64,000 nt of DNA, taken from Streptomyces sp. CB02058. Its GTDB lineage: Bacteria > Actinomycetota > Actinomycetes > Streptomycetales > Streptomycetaceae. The notes beneath the pieces are model-generated. The model was given only the letters and a program-made list of their open reading frames with translations. It was not told the DNA's origin and did no database searches. The first letter of the stretch is position 1; every line of letters starts with the position of its first letter. Both the position numbers and the translations under genes were made by a program. This document shows, piece after piece, positions 42,414 to 50,493 of this stretch. The stretch lies in NCBI RefSeq assembly GCF_001905505.1, contig NZ_LIPG01000001.1, forward strand, positions 868,001-932,000. The letters run 5' to 3'.

Positions 42414-44228
42414 CTAGGGGAAGGACACCACCTGGGACGGGACGGTCGTGTCACCGGACGTGGGGGAACCGGTGTCGTTGATGACGTGTTCGTACTGCCC
42501 CTTGCCGCCGAGTGAGACGACGAGCAGGTCGTGGAACTTCACTCCGGGCTTCACGGGTGCCTGGAAGCCGTGCTGCTGGCGGATGGTCGGGTCGACGTTG
42601 AAGTAGCAGTAGCTGCCCATGCCCCAGCCCTCGTGGGTGGTGACGGAGTCGGCGACCTTGTAGGCGGCGTATCCCTTGATGTCGCCGTTCTGGATGGCGG
42701 CCTGGTCGGGTGCGTCGTAGGCCTTCTCGTTCTGGAAGAAGATCGTCTTGCCGTTCTCGCCGTTCCACTGGACGTCGTACTTGTTGAAGTGCTCGACGAA
42801 CAGTCCGGTGGCCAGTACGTCGTCACCGTTGACGGTGAGGCCGTAGTCCGCCCGGTTGGTCTCCCAGCCCACGCCCTCGCCGTGGTCCGCGCGCCAGACC
42901 CAGGTGTGGTCGACGATCGTGTCGTCGCTGTTGACGACGATGCTGGTCGTCGCCTTGCCGGGGCCCGCGCCGCCGACCCGTACGAAGACGTCCTGGAGGC
43001 TGGTCGGGTTCGCCGCGTGGTCGGCCGAGGAGCCCTCCGGGCCGACCTCGACGAGCGTCTCCGAGTTGACCGGGCCCGCGTCGACCAGGAGTCCGGCGAG
43101 CTTGACGCCGTCGACGTCGCCGACCTTGATCGCGCTCACGCCGTTGTCCGGGATGATGGTGGCGAGGCCGAGGCCCAGCGCGACGGTGTTCGCCCGGTCG
43201 ATCTCGATGGGCTCGTCGACGTGGTAGACGCCCGGGGTGAAGAGCAGGTGCAGGCCCTGGTCCACGGCCGCGTTGATGGTCTGCGCGGTCGCGCCCGGCT
43301 TCACGACGTAGAACTGGCTCAGCGGGATGGACTCGCCCTCGGGGGTGCCGTCGGCCCATGACGTGCCGCGCGCGTTGGTGCGCTTGGCGGGGACGAAGAC
43401 CTTGTAGTCGTCGCCGTCCAGGTAGAGGAAGGGCTTCTCGCGGGAGACCGGGGTGTTGTCCAGGGTGGTGTAGGGCGGTTCGGGGAAGCTCTGGGCGGGT
43501 GCGCCCTCGACGCCGGAGAAGGTCATGTTCCAGACGCCGTTGCCCCAGCTGCCGATGGAGCTGTCGCGGGTGTACCACTGCTGCTGGGAGTAGGGGGCGA
43601 CCTGGCCGTCGATCTTGCTGTCGGCGATGTAGCCGCCGCTGGCCCAGCCGTAGCCGTCGGGGGCGAGGTTGAGGCCGCCCTTGACGTGCATGCGGCGGAA
43701 GGGGGCGGCCTGGGAGACGGCCCAGCGGTTGGTGCCGCTGACGGGGTTGAGGGCGAGGTTCTCGGCGGAGCGCCAGAAGTTCTGGGTGGCGTTGCCGTTG
43801 AACCAGCCGGCGTCGACGGTGACGTCGCCGTTGAAGGTGGTGTCGTCGGGGTTCAGGCCGAGGCCGGCGATGGAGGTGTAGAAGCCGATCTGGGCGTTGA
43901 TGTTGTTGTAGGTGCCGGGCTTGAACATCAGCGCGTAGCGGTCGCTGCCGAACTGCGCGGACTCCTGCTTCTTGAAGATCTCGTCGACCTTGCCCTGGAT
44001 GTTCGGGGTCGAGGGGTCGAAGACCAGGACGTTCGGTCCGAGGTCACCGCCGCCGGGCAGCTCCTCGGCCACTTCGCCGAACGCCGTCTGGGCCGTGGGG
44101 AAGGCCATCAGCAGCGAGACGGTGAGCGCGGCGAAACCGAGCGCCTTGGACCGGCGGTGCCTGCGGGGTGTGGTGGGGGGCGGGGCGGCGGTGGTGGGGA
44201 GTGCGGAGTTCGTGGGGGGAACTTGCAT
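42414..44228 (-). CDS. Secreted GH55-like beta-helix protein (exo-beta-1,3-glucanase type)
   Basis: A 604-residue protein with a long basic and proline-rich signal region (RRHRRSKALGFAALTVSLLM, cleavage after QTAFG). The mature part begins LGPNVLVFDPSTPNIQGKVD and continues QFGSDRYALMFKPGTYNNIN and NFWRSAENLALNP, very like the beta-helix start of Streptomyces GH55 laminarinases. Later blocks are DHTWVWRADHGEGVGWETNR and WNGENGKTIFFQNEKAYDAP; the Glu in FFQNEK aligns, as I recall, with the GH55 acid region. Databases often mislabel such proteins as adenylyl cyclase. It probably releases glucose from beta-1,3-glucans outside the cell. ATG 44228 has an AGGAG site. A LacI-type palindrome lies 54 bp upstream. 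Confidence 0.82.
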   Translation of the reverse strand: MQVPPTNSALPTTAAPPPTTPRRHRRSKALGFAALTVSLLMAFPTAQTAFGEVAEELPGGGDLGPNVLVFDPSTPNIQGKVDEIFKKQESAQFGSDRYALMFKPGTYNNINAQIGFYTSIAGLGLNPDDTTFNGDVTVDAGWFNGNATQNFWRSAENLALNPVSGTNRWAVSQAAPFRRMHVKGGLNLAPDGYGWASGGYIADSKIDGQVAPYSQQQWYTRDSSIGSWGNGVWNMTFSGVEGAPAQSFPEPPYTTLDNTPVSREKPFLYLDGDDYKVFVPAKRTNARGTSWADGTPEGESIPLSQFYVVKPGATAQTINAAVDQGLHLLFTPGVYHVDEPIEIDRANTVALGLGLATIIPDNGVSAIKVGDVDGVKLAGLLVDAGPVNSETLVEVGPEGSSADHAANPTSLQDVFVRVGGAGPGKATTSIVVNSDDTIVDHTWVWRADHGEGVGWETNRADYGLTVNGDDVLATGLFVEHFNKYDVQWNGENGKTIFFQNEKAYDAPDQAAIQNGDIKGYAAYKVADSVTTHEGWGMGSYCYFNVDPTIRQQHGFQAPVKPGVKFHDLLVVSLGGKGQYEHVINDTGSPTSGDTTVPSQVVSFP

Positions 44229-44281
44229 GAATGACGTCTCCTGAGTCGTGGTGCGGGTGCACGACGGAACCCTCCGAGAGG

Positions 44282-44299
44282 CGAGAGAGCGCTCTCTCG
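44282..44299. promoter_or_regulatory. Perfect 18-bp palindromic operator upstream of the GH55-like gene
   Basis: CGAGAGAGCGCTCTCTCG is a perfect palindrome with the AGCGCT core typical of LacI-family operators. It lies in the promoter region of the GH55-like gene. No LacI gene is adjacent, so the regulator must be encoded elsewhere. Confidence 0.7.
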
Positions 44300-44396
44300 T
44301 GGGCCCGATGTAAACGCTGTTGCCCTGCACACGTCAAGGGGTGCGTGGGGTGTTCCGGGTTCCGGGCGGGTCGCGGGCGGGGGGAGTCGGGGTTGT

Positions 44397-44435
44397 AGTT
44401 CGCGTAACGAACCAATATGGTTCGTGGAACGAACT
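44397..44435. promoter_or_regulatory. Double TTCG-N5-CGAA operator upstream of the oxidoreductase gene
   Basis: Two 13-bp boxes, TTCGCGTAACGAA (44399-44411) and TTCGTGGAACGAA (44421-44433), lie inside a larger dyad whose 17-bp arms (44397-44413 and 44419-44435) match at 13 positions. The second box is a perfect palindrome around GGA. A third copy lies before the nearby marR gene. Confidence 0.7.
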
Positions 44436-44464
44436 AACAATTGCGCAAGAGGGAGCTGGGGCAT

Positions 44465-45559
44465 ATGAGTCGTACCGTGGTGGTCATCGGCGGAGGTTAT
44501 GGGGGAGCCGCAGTGGCAAAGGCCCTCGACGAGGAGGCCGATGTCGTCCTCGTCGAGCCGAAGGACGCGTTCGTCCATGCGGCAGGGTCCCTGCGCGCCC
44601 TGGTGAAGCCTGACTGGGCGGGCAACATCTTCTTCCCGTACGACAAACTGCTCAGGCGCGGCAGGATCGTGAAGGGCCGGGCCGCCTCGGTGGACCCGCG
44701 CGGGGTCACCCTGGACTCGGGTGAGCGGATCGAGGCCGACTACCTCGTCCTCGCGACCGGCTCCGGATATCCCTACCCGGCCAAGATGGACACCGACGTC
44801 GCGGCCGACGCGCTGGAGCGGCTGCGCGGCACGCACGCCGAACTCTCGTGCGGAGAGCGGGTGCTGATCGTCGGGGCGGGACCCGTCGGCCTGGAGCTGT
44901 CCGGTGAGATCAAGGCCGTCTGGCCCGGCAAGCGGGTGACGCTCGTCGACCCGGCCGAAGAGCTGCTCCCGGGGTTCGACGCAGCCCTGCGCGAGGACCT
45001 GGAGGGCCAGCTCGCCCGCCTCGGCGTCGAGGTGCTGCTCGGCACCTCGCTGGAGAGCGAGCCGCCGACCGCGCCGGGCGAGACGAAGGCGTTCACCGTC
45101 CCCACCACCGCCGGTGACGTGCTGGCCGCCGACATCTGGTTCCGCTGCCACGGGGGCAGCGTCCTCGGCGGTTACCTCGCCGGGGAGCTCGCCGGGCTGA
45201 GCGATCCCCGGGGGCGGGTCCGGGTCACGGAGACGCTCGCTCTTCCCGGCCACGGCCATGTCTACGCCCTCGGCGACCTCACCGATCTCGACGAGGCCAA
45301 GATGGCGGCCCACGCCATGAAGCATGCCGGGGTGGTGGCCGAGAACATCCTCGCCCAGGTCCGGGGCGGGAGGCCGGAGGCCGTCTACCGGCCGTCGCCC
45401 GTCCCCTCCGTGCTCCTGCCGCTCGGGCCGCACGGCGGTGTGGGGCAGATGCCCTCACCCGAGGAGGGCGTGAGCCTCCTGCCGGCGGAGACGGTGGCGG
45501 CGTACAAGGGCGCGGACCTGTTCACGGGGCGCTTCGTCGAGCTGTTCGGCACGGCCTGA
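44465..45559 (+). CDS. AIF/FSP1-type NAD(P)/FAD-dependent oxidoreductase
   Basis: A 364-residue flavoprotein. The N-terminal FAD-binding motif is VVVIGGGYGGAAVAKAL, the NAD(P)-binding motif is VLIVGAGPVGLELSGEI (about residues 138-154), and the FAD-closing motif is HVYALGDLTDLDE (about 268-280). No redox-active CxxC was seen, which fits the type II NADH dehydrogenase/AIF/FSP1 group. Its physiological acceptor, perhaps a quinone, is inferred. It has a MarR-type double operator upstream and a convergent marR gene downstream, so induction by a small phenolic or quinone-like molecule is plausible. Confidence 0.88.
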   Translation: MSRTVVVIGGGYGGAAVAKALDEEADVVLVEPKDAFVHAAGSLRALVKPDWAGNIFFPYDKLLRRGRIVKGRAASVDPRGVTLDSGERIEADYLVLATGSGYPYPAKMDTDVAADALERLRGTHAELSCGERVLIVGAGPVGLELSGEIKAVWPGKRVTLVDPAEELLPGFDAALREDLEGQLARLGVEVLLGTSLESEPPTAPGETKAFTVPTTAGDVLAADIWFRCHGGSVLGGYLAGELAGLSDPRGRVRVTETLALPGHGHVYALGDLTDLDEAKMAAHAMKHAGVVAENILAQVRGGRPEAVYRPSPVPSVLLPLGPHGGVGQMPSPEEGVSLLPAETVAAYKGADLFTGRFVELFGTA

Positions 45560-45602
45560 CCCGGCTGTCGTCGGGCGCCCGGCGGAGATCACCGGACAGC
45601 CC

Positions 45603-46055
45603 TCAGTCCTGCTCCATGAAGACCACCGGCACCTTGTTGTCCAGCACCACCCGGGCGAGCATCTCCGCGAGCGCCTCCCGCTCGGGGGTGCTCAGGGAGG
45701 CGGGCAGCGCCTCCACCCGGCGGCAGGTCGCGGCGTAGAACTCCTCCACCAGCTCGCCGCCCTTCTCCGTGAGCGCGATCCTGACGGCGCGCCCGTCCAG
45801 AGGGTCCGGCTCCCTGCGGACCAGACCGTGCTGGGCGGTGCGGTCCACGAGTCCCGTGAGGCTCGACTTGGCGAGCCCCAGCACCGAACCGAGCTCACCC
45901 ATTCCGTACGGCTGGGCCATCAGCACGCAGAGCAGCTGGCCCTGCTGAGGGGTCAGTCCGAATGCCCGGCTCGATTCCGCGTAGGCGGCATTCACCAGGA
46001 ATGACGCGCGCACCAACGCGGTCGCGATACTCATGCGCGATTCCTGATTCCCCAT
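45603..46055 (-). CDS. MarR family transcriptional regulator
   Basis: A 150-residue winged-helix regulator with GMGELGSVLGLAKSSLTGLV as the HTH, REPDPLDGRAVRIALTEKG as the wing and dimerisation helices at both ends. It is convergent with the AIF-type oxidoreductase gene. The start is ATG 46055; ATG 46034 has a slightly better AGGAA site and is possible. The TTCG-N5-CGAA box 37 bp upstream of 46055 matches the two boxes before the oxidoreductase gene, so this regulator probably controls both. Confidence 0.88.
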   Translation of the reverse strand: MGNQESRMSIATALVRASFLVNAAYAESSRAFGLTPQQGQLLCVLMAQPYGMGELGSVLGLAKSSLTGLVDRTAQHGLVRREPDPLDGRAVRIALTEKGGELVEEFYAATCRRVEALPASLSTPEREALAEMLARVVLDNKVPVVFMEQD

Positions 46056-46091
46056 GCGGACAGAATACGGCAGGTGGTCCAGGACGCCTGG

Positions 46092-46104
46092 TTCGCACAG
46101 CGAA
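46092..46104. promoter_or_regulatory. TTCG-N5-CGAA box upstream of marR
   Basis: TTCGCACAGCGAA is a perfect 5-bp palindrome around ACA and matches the two boxes at 44399-44411 and 44421-44433. Confidence 0.55.
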
Positions 46105-46116
46105 TTACCCGGCGGC

Positions 46117-46968
46117 TCAGTTCAGCAGGGCCCGGGCGGCCTGGGCGCGGTGGCGGATCGCCTCCGCCGCCGTCGGCTCGATGCCGTCGACGATGTCGGC
46201 GTACTCGTCCATCTCCGCCGCCCCGCGCAGGAACTCCCCGCGCTGCACGAGGAGCTGGGCCCGCTCGTAGCGGAGCCTGGCCGGGTGCGAGGGCAGCAGC
46301 AGGGAGAGGTCGAGCGCCCACAGCGCCACATCCGTGCGCTCGGGGCGCGCGGCGGCCCAGGCCCGGATGTTGTTCAGAATCCGCAGCACCGTCTCCAGCG
46401 GCCTGGCGGGCACCAGCATCGACGGCTCCAGCGGCCCCCCGGTCGCGCTCGCCACCATCAGCTCCGCGTCCTCACCGCTCAGCGGGGCCCCGCCGGCGAA
46501 GGGGTCGGCGAGCACCCGCTCGGCGGGGTCGCCGAAACCGACCACGTAGTGCCCGGGGAGCGCCACCCCGTACACGGGTGCGCCGGCCCGTCGCGCGACC
46601 TCGGTCCAGACCACGGACAGCAGGATGGGCAGCCCCCTGCTGCGGCGCAGCACCTGCTGGAGCACCGAGGAGTCCAGCCGCTGGTAGTCCTGGGACGACC
46701 CCGCGAAACCGCAGCGCTCCCCGAGCAGTTCGGCGAGGGCGGACGCCCAGACGCGGGGTCCGCGCACACCGTACGGGAGGAGTCCGGCGAGCCGGTCGAG
46801 CTCGATCTGCGCGGCGTCGATGCCGTGCGGATCGGGGCCCCCGGCCGTCGCGGGCAGCGCCTCCGCGCCCAGCAGCAGACAGAGCAGCGCGACGTCCGGC
46901 CGTTCGGCGCGCGCCTCTTCGGCGAACCGCCGCCGGAGTTCCGCCGTGCCGGGATCCTCGGTGCTCAT
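46117..46968 (-). CDS. SirB1-like transglutaminase-fold/TPR protein
   Basis: A 283-residue protein of the SirB1/Transglut_core2 family. The core reads SSVLQQVLRRSRGLPILLSV, then WTEVARRAGAPVYGVALPGH and YVVGF (about residues 98-152). Helical TPR-like repeats occupy the C-terminus (LRYERAQLLVQRGEFLRGAA). Function in Streptomyces is unknown; family members are conserved in many bacteria. ATG 46968 was chosen; a GTG three codons earlier is possible. The spacer upstream holds a tandem repeat. Confidence 0.82.
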   Translation of the reverse strand: MSTEDPGTAELRRRFAEEARAERPDVALLCLLLGAEALPATAGGPDPHGIDAAQIELDRLAGLLPYGVRGPRVWASALAELLGERCGFAGSSQDYQRLDSSVLQQVLRRSRGLPILLSVVWTEVARRAGAPVYGVALPGHYVVGFGDPAERVLADPFAGGAPLSGEDAELMVASATGGPLEPSMLVPARPLETVLRILNNIRAWAAARPERTDVALWALDLSLLLPSHPARLRYERAQLLVQRGEFLRGAAEMDEYADIVDGIEPTAAEAIRHRAQAARALLN

Positions 46969-47000
46969 GTGTGACACGTACCCCTGCCGCTGTGTCCGCC

Positions 47001-47118
47001 CGTGTGGAACGGAACTGCCGTGTGCGCCACATGGGACGGAAGCGCTGTCCGCCGGTGTGGAACGGAACCGCTGACCGCCCGTGTGGAACGGAACTGCCGT
47101 GTCCCGCCTACGCGGAAC
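47001..47118. repeat. Tandem repeat array between the sirB1-like and GNAT genes
   Basis: Five copies of a unit around GTGTGGAACGGAACTGCCGTG start at about 47001, 47030, 47054, 47080 and 47109, with periods of 29, 24, 26 and 29 bp. The first and fourth copies are identical over more than 20 bases. The last copy reaches into the 3' end of the GNAT gene and supplies its final codons (HFRSA and stop), so the array probably grew from the gene's end. Confidence 0.8.
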
Positions 47119-48109
47119 GGAAGTGGTGGTAGCTGTGGTGGACGCCGAAGCCCATGCGGTCGTACAGCGCGCGGGCGCCTTCGTTGTCCGTCTCGACCTG
47201 GAGCCACGCCGCCGACGCGCCCTCGTCCAGCGCCCTGCGGGCCAGCGCCGCCATGACGGTCGTCGCGAGGCCGCGGCGGCGGTACTCGGGGCCCACCTCG
47301 ACGGCCATGAACCCGGCCCAGCGGCCGTCCACCACGCAGCGTCCGATCGCGGCAGGCGCCTTTGACGGGTCCTCGCCGGGCACGGAGGCGAACCACACCG
47401 AAGGGCCGCTCCCGAGCACCTTCAGGACATGGGGCCCCGGGGTCTCGAAGCGCTGGTAGCGGGAGAGCCACGCGGTGTCCACGTCCCGGGACATGGACAC
47501 CGCGGAGACGTCCGCGTCCAGGTCCCCGACGGGTGCCAGCGCCGCGATCCGCACCTCGGCCGTCACCTCGCGCCGCCACCCGTGCTCCTCCAGCTCCGCG
47601 CAGAGCAGCTCCTGGGTGCCCTCTGCACCCGTGGCGGCCTGGATGTAGCCGGGCAGGCCGCGTTCGCCGTACCACTGCCGGACGCGCGCCAGCGCCTCGC
47701 CGAGCGGAAGCCCCGGATCGCCGAGCGGCAGCGCCGAGTTGGCGCGCCGGGTGAATCCGCCGGCCGCGCGCAGCGTCCAGTCGCCCAGCGGTTCGCTCTC
47801 CACGGGCTCCCAGGCGCGGGCGACGACCGGGGCGATCTCCTCGAAGGCGGCGGCGGGTCCGCGGCGGCGCGCCGGGGCCGGAGGCACGACCTTGCCCGCC
47901 ACCAGCGAGGATTCCTCGATGCGGACGCTCTCGCCGCTCTTCGTGGTGACGGACAGCACTCCGCCGTCCCACGATGTGAGAACCCCGACGGTGTCGGTGA
48001 ACTTCGCGCCCGTGCCGGAGGCATCGACGGCGCGCCGCACGGAGACGCGTTTGCCCACGTCAGCAGCTGTCATGCGAACCTCGAGTTGTCCGCCGATGGT
48101 GAATTCCAC
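47108..48109 (-). CDS. GNAT family N-acetyltransferase with N-terminal extension
   Basis: A 333-residue protein. The C-terminal GNAT domain carries the acetyl-CoA motif GPEYRRRGLATTVMAALARR (about residues 275-294) and ends YDRMGFGVHHSYHHFRSA. The N-terminal half starts VEFTIGGQLEVRMTAADVGK and contains an SH3-like small-barrel pattern (TDTVGVLTSWDGGVLSVTTK) seen in other actinobacterial acetyltransferases. The substrate is unknown. GTG 48109 has an AGGAGG site. It is divergent from fdxA across 118 bp. Confidence 0.85.
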   Translation of the reverse strand: MEFTIGGQLEVRMTAADVGKRVSVRRAVDASGTGAKFTDTVGVLTSWDGGVLSVTTKSGESVRIEESSLVAGKVVPPAPARRRGPAAAFEEIAPVVARAWEPVESEPLGDWTLRAAGGFTRRANSALPLGDPGLPLGEALARVRQWYGERGLPGYIQAATGAEGTQELLCAELEEHGWRREVTAEVRIAALAPVGDLDADVSAVSMSRDVDTAWLSRYQRFETPGPHVLKVLGSGPSVWFASVPGEDPSKAPAAIGRCVVDGRWAGFMAVEVGPEYRRRGLATTVMAALARRALDEGASAAWLQVETDNEGARALYDRMGFGVHHSYHHFRSA

Positions 48110-48227
48110 AGCTCTGTACGCCCCTCCTGTTCGGATCGTGCCCCGGAACGGAGATACTAGGTGGCGGGCATCGACGACGCCGCGCTCCCGCGCGAGAGCC
48201 AACGCCCTACCGAGGAGGAACGACAGC

Positions 48228-48548
48228 GTGACCTACGTCATCGCGCAGCCTTGTGTCGACGTGAAGGACAAGGCCTGCATCGAAGAGTGCCCCGTCGACT
48301 GCATCTACGAGGGCTCACGGTCCTTGTACATCCATCCGGACGAATGCGTCGACTGCGGAGCCTGTGAGCCGGTCTGCCCGGTCGAGGCCATCTTCTACGA
48401 GGACGACACCCCGGAGGAGTGGAAGGACTACTACAAGGCGAACGTCGAGTTCTTCGACGACCTCGGCTCGCCGGGTGGCGCGTCCAAGCTGGGTCTCATC
48501 GAGCGCGACCACGCGTTCATCGCCGCGCTGCCGCCGCAGAACCAGTAG
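48228..48548 (+). CDS. fdxA: Seven-iron ferredoxin FdxA
   Basis: A 106-residue ferredoxin with 3Fe-4S and 4Fe-4S clusters. The first cluster region is PCVDVKDKACIEECPVDCIY and the second is ECVDCGACEPVCPVEAIFYE. It matches the actinobacterial FdxA/FdxC family along its whole length, including FFDDLGSPGGASK. It carries electrons for oxidoreductases such as cytochrome P450s. GTG 48228 has a GAGGAGG site. The dapC-type aminotransferase gene follows 101 bp downstream, the same pair as fdxC-Rv1178 in M. tuberculosis. Confidence 0.97.
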   Translation: MTYVIAQPCVDVKDKACIEECPVDCIYEGSRSLYIHPDECVDCGACEPVCPVEAIFYEDDTPEEWKDYYKANVEFFDDLGSPGGASKLGLIERDHAFIAALPPQNQ

Positions 48549-48649
48549 CAGCGGCCGCACGAGCGCCGCCCGGTCCCGTACGGCTCGTCACCGTGCGGGA
48601 CCGAGGTGTTTTCCGGCAGCCACGCCCCCGTACGAGAAAGCAGAGTTCC

Positions 48650-49753
48650 GTGTCCGCAGCAGTTCCCGTCTCCTCCCGTCTCCCGGCCTTCCCCTGGGAC
48701 AAGCTCGCGCCCTACAGGTCGACGGCCGTCGCCCACCCGGACGGTCTCGTCGACCTGTCCGTCGGCACGCCCGTGGACCCGGTGCCCGCGCTGATCCAGC
48801 GGGCGCTGATCGACGCCGCGGACAGCCCCGGCTATCCGACGGTGTGGGGCACCGAGGCGCTGCGTGACGCCCTCACCGGCTGGGTGGAGCGCAGGCTCGG
48901 CGCGGTGGGCGTGCGGCACGAGAACGTGCTGCCGGTCGTCGGTTCCAAGGAGCTCGTCGCCTGGCTGCCGACCCAGCTCGGTCTCGGCGCCGGCGACAAG
49001 GTGGCCTACCCCCGGCTCGCCTACCCGACGTACGAGGTCGGCGCACGGCTCTGCGGCGCCGAGCCCGTCGTCTACGACGACCCGACGGAGCTGGACCCCG
49101 AGGGCCTGAAGCTGCTCTGGCTCAACTCGCCCTCCAACCCGACGGGCCGGGTGCTGCCGAAGGACGAGCTGACCCGGATCGTCGCCTGGGCGCGCGAGCA
49201 CGGCGTGCTGGTCTTCAGTGACGAGTGCTACCTGGAGCTCGGCTGGGAGGCCGAGCCCGTCTCCGTGCTCCAGGAGGACGTCTGCGGCGGCTCGTACGAG
49301 GGCATCGTGGCCGTCCACTCGCTCTCCAAGCGGTCCAACCTGGCCGGTTACCGCGCGGCCTTCGTCGCGGGCGACGCGGCCGTCCTCGGCGAACTGCTCC
49401 AGATCCGCAAGCACGGCGGGATGATGACCCCCGCCCCGGTCCAGGCGGCCACGGTCGCGGCGCTGGGCGACGACGCGCACGTGGCCGAGCAGCGTGAGCG
49501 CTACGCACGGCGGCGCACGGTGCTGCGCGCGGCGCTGGAGGCCCACGGCTTCCGGATCGAGCACAGCGAGGCGAGCCTCTACCTCTGGGCCACGCGCGAC
49601 GAGCCGTGCTGGGAGACCGTGGCGCATCTCGCGGAGCTCGGCATCCTGGTGGCGCCCGGCGACTTCTACGGGCCCGCGGGGGACCGCTTCGTGCGGGTGG
49701 CGCTGACGGCCACGGACGAGCGCGTGGATGCGGCGGTCAAGCGCCTCTCGTAG
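48650..49753 (+). CDS. dapC: Succinyldiaminopimelate transaminase
   Basis: A 367-residue class I/II PLP aminotransferase. The PLP lysine lies in SLSKRSNLAGYR (about residues 224-235). Other blocks are NSPSNPTGRVLPKDEL, FSDECYLELGW and the C-terminal FVRVALTATDERVDAAVKRL. The length and motifs fit actinobacterial DapC, which makes N-succinyl-diaminopimelate from the keto acid in lysine and peptidoglycan synthesis. dapE lies about 1.7 kb downstream, which supports this. The GTG start follows AGAAAG. A perfect terminator follows. Confidence 0.93.
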   Translation: MSAAVPVSSRLPAFPWDKLAPYRSTAVAHPDGLVDLSVGTPVDPVPALIQRALIDAADSPGYPTVWGTEALRDALTGWVERRLGAVGVRHENVLPVVGSKELVAWLPTQLGLGAGDKVAYPRLAYPTYEVGARLCGAEPVVYDDPTELDPEGLKLLWLNSPSNPTGRVLPKDELTRIVAWAREHGVLVFSDECYLELGWEAEPVSVLQEDVCGGSYEGIVAVHSLSKRSNLAGYRAAFVAGDAAVLGELLQIRKHGGMMTPAPVQAATVAALGDDAHVAEQRERYARRRTVLRAALEAHGFRIEHSEASLYLWATRDEPCWETVAHLAELGILVAPGDFYGPAGDRFVRVALTATDERVDAAVKRLS

Positions 49754-49779
49754 GGGCCGTACGTCCAGGGATGTGCCGA

Positions 49780-49813
49780 GGGGCCTCGGGAGTGCGCACT
49801 CCCGAGGCCCCTT
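49780..49813. terminator. Terminator between dapC and a small secreted-protein gene
   Basis: A perfect 14-bp stem (arms 49780-49793 and 49798-49811, loop GCGC) followed by TTC. It lies between convergent genes and can serve both. Confidence 0.85.
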
Positions 49814-49853
49814 CGCGTCCGTACGGCGTGTGTGCCGTGTGCGTGCCGGCGGA

Positions 49854-50186
49854 TCAGCCGATCGGCAGGCCCTTGGTGGGCAGGGTGTCGGACGTCAGCT
49901 CGCCGTCGGCCACGCCGCCGGCCTTCTGCAGGGTCTTGCCGGCGGCGGGCAGGGTCGTGCCGACCACCTTGCCGCCGGTCTCGTTCGCGACCTCGGAGCC
50001 CTGCTTCGCGGTGGAGTCCACCGTGCTGCTGAGGCCGGCTCCGTCGAGCGAGGTGAGGCCGCCGAGCGCGGGGGTCTGCGGGAGCCCCGCGGCACCCGCG
50101 GCACCGGCCGCGCCGACCACGGGGGCCGCACCCGCGGCGATCAGCAGCGCTGCACGGGCGATCCGACGGGTCAGGGGGAGGGACAT
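49854..50186 (-). CDS. Small secreted Ala/Gly/Thr-rich protein
   Basis: A 110-residue protein with a signal peptide (RRIARAALLIAAGAAPVVGA and a following AGAAG) and a polar mature part with no Cys and no known domain (TPALGGLTSLDGAGLSSTVD). Similar Streptomyces proteins are often labelled ATP-binding protein without any nucleotide-binding motif; none is visible here. Function unknown. ATG 50186 has a GAAGGAG site. Confidence 0.8.
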   Translation of the reverse strand: MSLPLTRRIARAALLIAAGAAPVVGAAGAAGAAGLPQTPALGGLTSLDGAGLSSTVDSTAKQGSEVANETGGKVVGTTLPAAGKTLQKAGGVADGELTSDTLPTKGLPIG

Positions 50187-50493
50187 GATGCTCCTTCGGC
50201 GGGACGTCAACAGGTACGAGGCGATGTGGAATCCGCCTGTCCGGTGATCGGACGCACTGAACAACCGCTCCGGGGGCGGGGAAGGTTGCGGGGCACCGAG
50301 GTAAAGAGTGAGTAATGCGTCGGATAATCCGCAATGGAGGAACCTGGTCGAACAGTGCATTCCGCTTACGCTCGACGTACCGTCACTTCCCTGTACGCGT
50401 AAGGGAATTGGCCCGGCGGGCGGGGGTGTCGAAGCGCGGGTGCCGACCCTCCTCCGGTGAAGGCGGAAGGCCCTGCACGGGGGACAGGTCGTA
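50187..50493. other. 307-bp gene-free spacer
   Basis: It contains the promoter region of the small secreted-protein gene on the minus strand. No gene, strong hairpin or recognisable operator was seen. Confidence 0.4.

Noticed and set aside
47001..47118. Possible CRISPR-like array
   Set aside because: Units are imperfect, spacers are not unique sequences of constant length, and no cas gene is in the window.
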